Source of the DNA: Gammaproteobacteria bacterium
GTDB lineage: Bacteria > Pseudomonadota > Gammaproteobacteria > GCA-001735895
NCBI GenBank assembly: GCA_029882955.1
Contig: JAOUJX010000143.1
Location: 1 to 9,352 of the forward strand
Reading direction: 5' to 3'
Length of the DNA: 9,352 bases
In this document: one piece after another, positions 6,552 through 9,352 of the stretch
How the letters are laid out: each line of letters begins with the position of its first letter
Numbering within the stretch: position 1 is the stretch's first letter
Position numbers and translations under genes: made by a program
Notes under the pieces: generated by a model
The model's input: only the letters and a program-made list of their open reading frames with translations
Databases searched by the model: none
Told to the model about the DNA's origin: nothing

Positions 6552-7079
6552 GCGCTGAAGGTAATTGTGCGGGGAATCAGGTTTTAACCAGGATACGATC
6601 GCTAAAGAAAAACTCAGTAATAACAGGCTAATAGAAATCACCATTAACATTTCGGCCATAGTGATCTTAAAAATGATAAATGGTGTATAGCCACAGGAAG
6701 TTTGTACTTCAAAAATTAACGGGAACCATTTGTCCAATGCAAACCAGGCGGGCAGGCCGGCGTCCATTGTACAATCGCCGAAAACCCAGCCGCGTTCGAC
6801 TGCCAGCACCTGCCAGCTGCGTTCGACGAAACCGAGCATTAAAAGACTGTTGATCAAGTGGAAGACCCGGGTTCGCCAGCCACTGTGCCTGATTAGCAAA
6901 GCCAGTATGGCCAGCAGGATAAAGCCCATTACCCAGATACGAACATGAATGCAGAGTACGCAGGGCCATTCATCGAGAACGTACTGATAATAAAGCGCGC
7001 CGGCCTCCAGGGCTAAACCACCAACCAGGATTAGCACCCAATACCACTTACTTTGGCTAAATAATTTCAAAATTCGCAT
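6537..7079 (-). CDS. dsbB: DsbB disulfide bond formation protein
   Basis: This 180-residue inner-membrane quinone reductase passes electrons from periplasmic DsbA to ubiquinone or menaquinone, so regenerating oxidised DsbA. Four hydrophobic helices are visible. The two periplasmic cysteine pairs are intact: Cys40/Cys43 in WPCVLCIHVRIW, followed by Arg47 at the quinone-binding position, and Cys103 with Cys129 in the second loop, around GDCTMD and TSCGYTP. The spacing nearly equals that of Escherichia coli DsbB (41/44 and 104/130), and LPAWFALDKWFP matches its loop helix. The gene starts six bases beyond the last sense codon of the amidohydrolase gene, in the same frame (TAA, ATT, ATG). I see no Shine-Dalgarno sequence, so translation probably depends on coupling to that gene. 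Length is normal. Identity is very secure; the operon partner is unexpected. Confidence 0.95.
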   Translation of the reverse strand: MRILKLFSQSKWYWVLILVGGLALEAGALYYQYVLDEWPCVLCIHVRIWVMGFILLAILALLIRHSGWRTRVFHLINSLLMLGFVERSWQVLAVERGWVFGDCTMDAGLPAWFALDKWFPLIFEVQTSCGYTPFIIFKITMAEMLMVISISLLLLSFSLAIVSWLKPDSPHNYLQRLDKT

Positions 7080-7082
7080 AAT

Positions 7083-8249
7083 TTAGATAGATAGTTTGTT
7101 TTCAACGAGGTTAACCCAGTAGCTGGCGCCCGTCATTAATATTCGGTCATTAAAGTCATAGTTTGGGTTGTGTAAAGCGCAACCGCCCCCGGCATCTCCG
7201 CCATTACCCAACAGGCCATAACATCCGGGGCGTACCCGTAGCATATTGGCGAAATCTTCAGAGATTGTGTAAGGATCGCAACTGCCATTAACCTGATCGG
7301 CGCCGAGGGTATCGATAGCAGCCTGAATCGCATGCTGGGTTTCCACGGGATGATTAATTGTCGAGGGGAAGGTCGTGACAAAATCGAATTCGTATGTTGC
7401 CCCTGCCGCGGCGCAAATACCGGACACAATGCGCTCCATCGAACGGTTAAGTTTTTCAAGAGCTTCATCGGTAAAGCACCGGCAGTCTCCTTTCAGGGTT
7501 ACTTTGGTCGGGATGACATTAACCGTGCCGTCGGTAATGAACTCCGTCACCGAGACCACGGCAGTTTCGTGAAGGGCGCTCAGGTTTCGGGAAACAATAG
7601 ATTGCAGGGCAACCACAATTTGCGAGCCAACCAGCAGGGCATCTACACCCATATGAGGCATGGCAGCGTGACCACCTTTACCCGTGACCCTGATTTCAAA
7701 ACCACTTTCACTGGCCATGATCGACGCCGGGCGAATCGCAAATTCTCCCTCGGGCAGCCCGGGGAGGTTATGCAGCCCGAAGACCGAGTCGATCTGCCAT
7801 TTTTCGAACAAGCCGTCTTCAATCATCGACAGCGCACCCTTGCCATGCTCCTCGGCGGGCTGGAAAATGAAATAGACAGTGCCGTCAAAATTACCCTGTT
7901 CGATCAGGTGTTTGGCAGCACCGAGCAACATGGTCGAATGACCATCGTGTCCACAGGCGTGCATCAGACCGTCATTACAGGATTTATAATCAAAAGTATT
8001 TTGCTCGTTGACTTTTAAGGCGTCCATGTCGGCACGTAAGCCAATGCTGCGCTCGCTGTTACCTTTTTTCAGAATTCCAACTAAACCGGTCTGACCGATA
8101 TGACGCACAACTTCAATGCCAAAGTCTTGCAGACGCGAGGCTATAAAGTCTGAGGTGCGGTTTTCCTCAAAACCAAATTCGGGATAGCGATGCAGATCGT
8201 GTCGCCATTCGATCATTTCTGCTTCGAGGGCAGGATTTAGTTTATGCAT
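7083..8249 (-). CDS. M20D family metal-dependent amidohydrolase (hippurate hydrolase type)
   Basis: This cytoplasmic hydrolase of about 388 residues belongs to the M20D family, which removes acyl groups from N-acyl amino acids or cleaves related amides (hippurate hydrolase, IAA-amino acid hydrolase, N-acyl-amino acid deacylases). Metal-site motifs are complete: GLRADMDAL; MHACGHDGH with Cys99 and His101; FQPAEEHGKGA with Glu133/Glu134; FGLHNLPGLPEG with His160; and ALHNPNYDFND with His360 near the end. GKGGHAAMPHMGVDAL is the usual dimerisation-domain motif. There is no signal peptide. The start is uncertain: ATG 8249 (MHKLNPALE) overlaps the upstream stop by eight bases and fits the family N-terminus, while ATG 8264 adds five residues and has GAAGG only two bases upstream. 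The racemase-family gene precedes it and dsbB follows. The natural substrate is not readable from the sequence. Confidence 0.92.
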   Translation of the reverse strand: MHKLNPALEAEMIEWRHDLHRYPEFGFEENRTSDFIASRLQDFGIEVVRHIGQTGLVGILKKGNSERSIGLRADMDALKVNEQNTFDYKSCNDGLMHACGHDGHSTMLLGAAKHLIEQGNFDGTVYFIFQPAEEHGKGALSMIEDGLFEKWQIDSVFGLHNLPGLPEGEFAIRPASIMASESGFEIRVTGKGGHAAMPHMGVDALLVGSQIVVALQSIVSRNLSALHETAVVSVTEFITDGTVNVIPTKVTLKGDCRCFTDEALEKLNRSMERIVSGICAAAGATYEFDFVTTFPSTINHPVETQHAIQAAIDTLGADQVNGSCDPYTISEDFANMLRVRPGCYGLLGNGGDAGGGCALHNPNYDFNDRILMTGASYWVNLVENKLSI

Positions 8250-8994
8250 TGAACAGGGAACCATAACCTTCTACCACACCAGTGTAATTTATTAATTCAA
8301 GACTATGCCAGACCAGCGCCTGATTACTGGTGATTACTGGCTTGTTGAGAGTTTTTTCAATGTCTTCGATCACCAGAGAAGCACGAATGGCGGTACAGGA
8401 AATAAACAGTAAATCAGCCTCGGCAACGCATACCTTTGAAGCAGCCTCGGCGATAGCTGCAGGCGACAGGCTTGTCATAGCCATATCGCTATCGAAACCA
8501 AACCCGGCAATGTTGAGCACGTCGAGACCCTGTTGATCGAAGTATTCAGCCATTTCATCATTCACTTCGCGGGTATAAGGCGTCAGGATGGAAATGCGTT
8601 TCGCGGAAAAATGTTCGAAAGCAGCCAGAGCCGCAGTCACCGGATTGGTAACCGGGACCCCGGGATTATTTTGTTGAATAAGCTTTTCGATGTAATCGGC
8701 ACCGTTGGCCACAGTACCCGAAGTACAACCGTAAATCATTGCGTCCAGTGTGACATCCGGCAAAATTCCGCCGGCGGCTCGTGAAATATCACCGGCCATA
8801 TGACGTAAATTTTCCATGGTCACCGGATTCGCATTTAAAACGCGGTTGGTAAATACCTCGACGCCGACGGGATACATGCGGCGAAGGTCCTGTTCCGAAT
8901 TAAAATCGGTTGCCAGTGCGATCAGCCCGATTTTTCCAAACGGAGCAATCGTGTCGGGGGGAATATCGGTATTAATAATTTCTGATCGAGTCAC
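8242..8994 (-). CDS. Asp/Glu racemase / maleate isomerase / EutA-like enzyme
   Basis: This protein of about 250 residues belongs to the Asp/Glu racemase superfamily branch that includes maleate cis-trans isomerase, arylmalonate decarboxylase and EutA of ectoine use. The two catalytic-type cysteines are present, in IYGCTSGTVANG (about residue 90) and in LLFISCTAIRAS (about residue 200), as expected for two-base cysteine chemistry. KPVITSNQALVWH follows, a motif typical of the maleate isomerase/EutA branch. The start is GTG 8994 or the adjacent TTG 8997. GAGGG at 9005-9001 lies six bases before GTG but only three before TTG, so GTG is preferred. The Shine-Dalgarno overlaps the stop of the M24 gene, indicating coupling. 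The end overlaps the amidohydrolase gene. I infer a racemase, epimerase or isomerase step in a catabolic route shared with its neighbours; the exact reaction is unknown. Confidence 0.85.
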   Translation of the reverse strand: MTRSEIINTDIPPDTIAPFGKIGLIALATDFNSEQDLRRMYPVGVEVFTNRVLNANPVTMENLRHMAGDISRAAGGILPDVTLDAMIYGCTSGTVANGADYIEKLIQQNNPGVPVTNPVTAALAAFEHFSAKRISILTPYTREVNDEMAEYFDQQGLDVLNIAGFGFDSDMAMTSLSPAAIAEAASKVCVAEADLLFISCTAIRASLVIEDIEKTLNKPVITSNQALVWHSLELINYTGVVEGYGSLFNA

Positions 8995-9003
8995 CAATAT
9001 CCC

Positions 9004-9351
9004 TCAACCGATTATCGGGAGTTCAGCCGCAGCTCGTTTCGATAGCATGATCGCACCCGAATCGGTAATCAATATGTTCTCTTCGTGAACCATTTGCTTA
9101 CCACCGTCGTAACTCATACCGGGTTCCAGTGTGAGTACCATGCCGGGTAATAATTCGGTATTGTCGGTGGCCGTGTTCGACGGCCATTCGGTTAATTGCG
9201 TGCCGAGGCCATGACCCATGCGCCCGATATCGTTGCCTTCTGCACCACCGGCTTCGAGTACCTTCCACATCGCACGCCAGATATCGCTGGTAGTGTTACC
9301 TGGTTTAGCCGCGGCAAAGCCAGCTTCGGTGCTTTGAAACACCGTATCGTA
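9004..9351 (-). CDS. M24 family metallopeptidase (Xaa-Pro peptidase/creatinase fold), C-terminal part
   Basis: This is the last 115 residues of a pita-bread-fold enzyme; the reading frame runs off the right edge of the window. The upstream residues YDTVFQSTEAGFAAAKPGN show the usual family helix, so the GTG at 9342 is internal and not a start. Three metal-site motifs are visible: GRMGHGLGTQLTEWP with its His, VLTLEPGMSYDGGK with its Glu, and MVHEENILITDSG with its Glu. The two upstream Asp ligands would lie outside the window. Family members include Xaa-Pro aminopeptidases, creatinase and ectoine hydrolase (DoeA/EutD). The GHGLG and TLEPGM motifs look like a metal-binding peptidase-type member, and I cannot assign the substrate. 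It is the first visible gene of the minus-strand operon, ending a few bases before the racemase-family gene. Confidence 0.88.
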   Translation of the reverse strand, partial: YDTVFQSTEAGFAAAKPGNTTSDIWRAMWKVLEAGGAEGNDIGRMGHGLGTQLTEWPSNTATDNTELLPGMVLTLEPGMSYDGGKQMVHEENILITDSGAIMLSKRAAAELPIIG

Positions 9352-9352
9352 G

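Noticed and set aside
6580..6589. GGTT-TT-AACC as a possible terminator stem
   Set aside because: The stem is only four base pairs with a two-base loop, no GC-rich arm and no T-run, and it lies inside dsbB.
7332..8018. A 228-codon open frame on the plus strand opposite the amidohydrolase gene
   Set aside because: It is wholly antisense to a gene with intact metal-site motifs, has no recognisable domain, and reads as the shadow of a conserved coding sequence.
8321..8340. Perfect 10-base tandem repeat TGATTACTGG
   Set aside because: It encodes part of the conserved VITSNQA motif of the racemase-family protein and is explained by codon choice; there are only two copies.
9004..9351. Calling the M24 fragment ectoine hydrolase (DoeA/EutD)
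   Set aside because: The EutA-like neighbour is suggestive, but the visible GHGLG and TLEPGM motifs fit generic metal-binding Xaa-Pro peptidases, and the N-terminal half is not visible.

Overview
This window looks like chromosomal DNA of a gammaproteobacterium, or at least a member of Pseudomonadota, possibly marine or salt-exposed. I base that on moderate base composition judged by eye, Pseudomonadota-style gene content and tightly packed, overlapping operons. The assignment is an inference; no rRNA or other marker gene is present. Coding is almost continuous, with no gap above about 10 bases, so there is no non-coding stretch to describe.

Positions 1-6551, plus strand: most of an Mrp/Mnh-type multisubunit cation/proton antiporter operon, with subunits related to complex I and to membrane-bound hydrogenase (Mbh). 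The order is: 3' end of mnhG; a fused subunit combining MbhD (DUF4040), MbhE and MnhB; mnhC (NuoK-like); a classic MnhD; a second antiporter-like subunit with the NuoL/MrpA N-terminal signature; a small two-helix membrane protein; and a third antiporter-like subunit with a C-terminal extension. mnhE and mnhF presumably lie upstream, outside the window. Neighbouring genes overlap or sit within 2 bases of each other, so this is one co-transcribed, translationally coupled unit. No full-length MrpA is present in the window. Its C-terminal modules are fused to MrpB, and a separate NuoL-type protein later in the operon may stand in for its N-terminal half. The expected role is exchange of Na+ (or another monovalent cation) for protons across the inner membrane, or another energy-coupled ion-pumping task.

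Positions 6537-9352, minus strand and convergent with the antiporter operon: a second operon, transcribed right to left. It holds the 3' end of an M24 metallopeptidase-family gene cut by the window edge, an Asp/Glu racemase / maleate isomerase / EutA-like enzyme, an M20D amidohydrolase (hippurate hydrolase type) and dsbB. The first three look like a small catabolic pathway for a cyclic or N-acylated amino-acid-like compound; the substrate cannot be read from the sequence. dsbB, which reoxidises DsbA, follows the amidohydrolase in the same reading frame after one stop codon and one sense codon.

The most notable points are an apparent ATC start codon on the fused MbhD/E-MnhB gene, the rearranged MrpA architecture with three antiporter-like subunits and a small accessory membrane protein, and the unusual enzyme trio joined to dsbB. 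I see no mobile element, CRISPR array, RNA gene or clear terminator.
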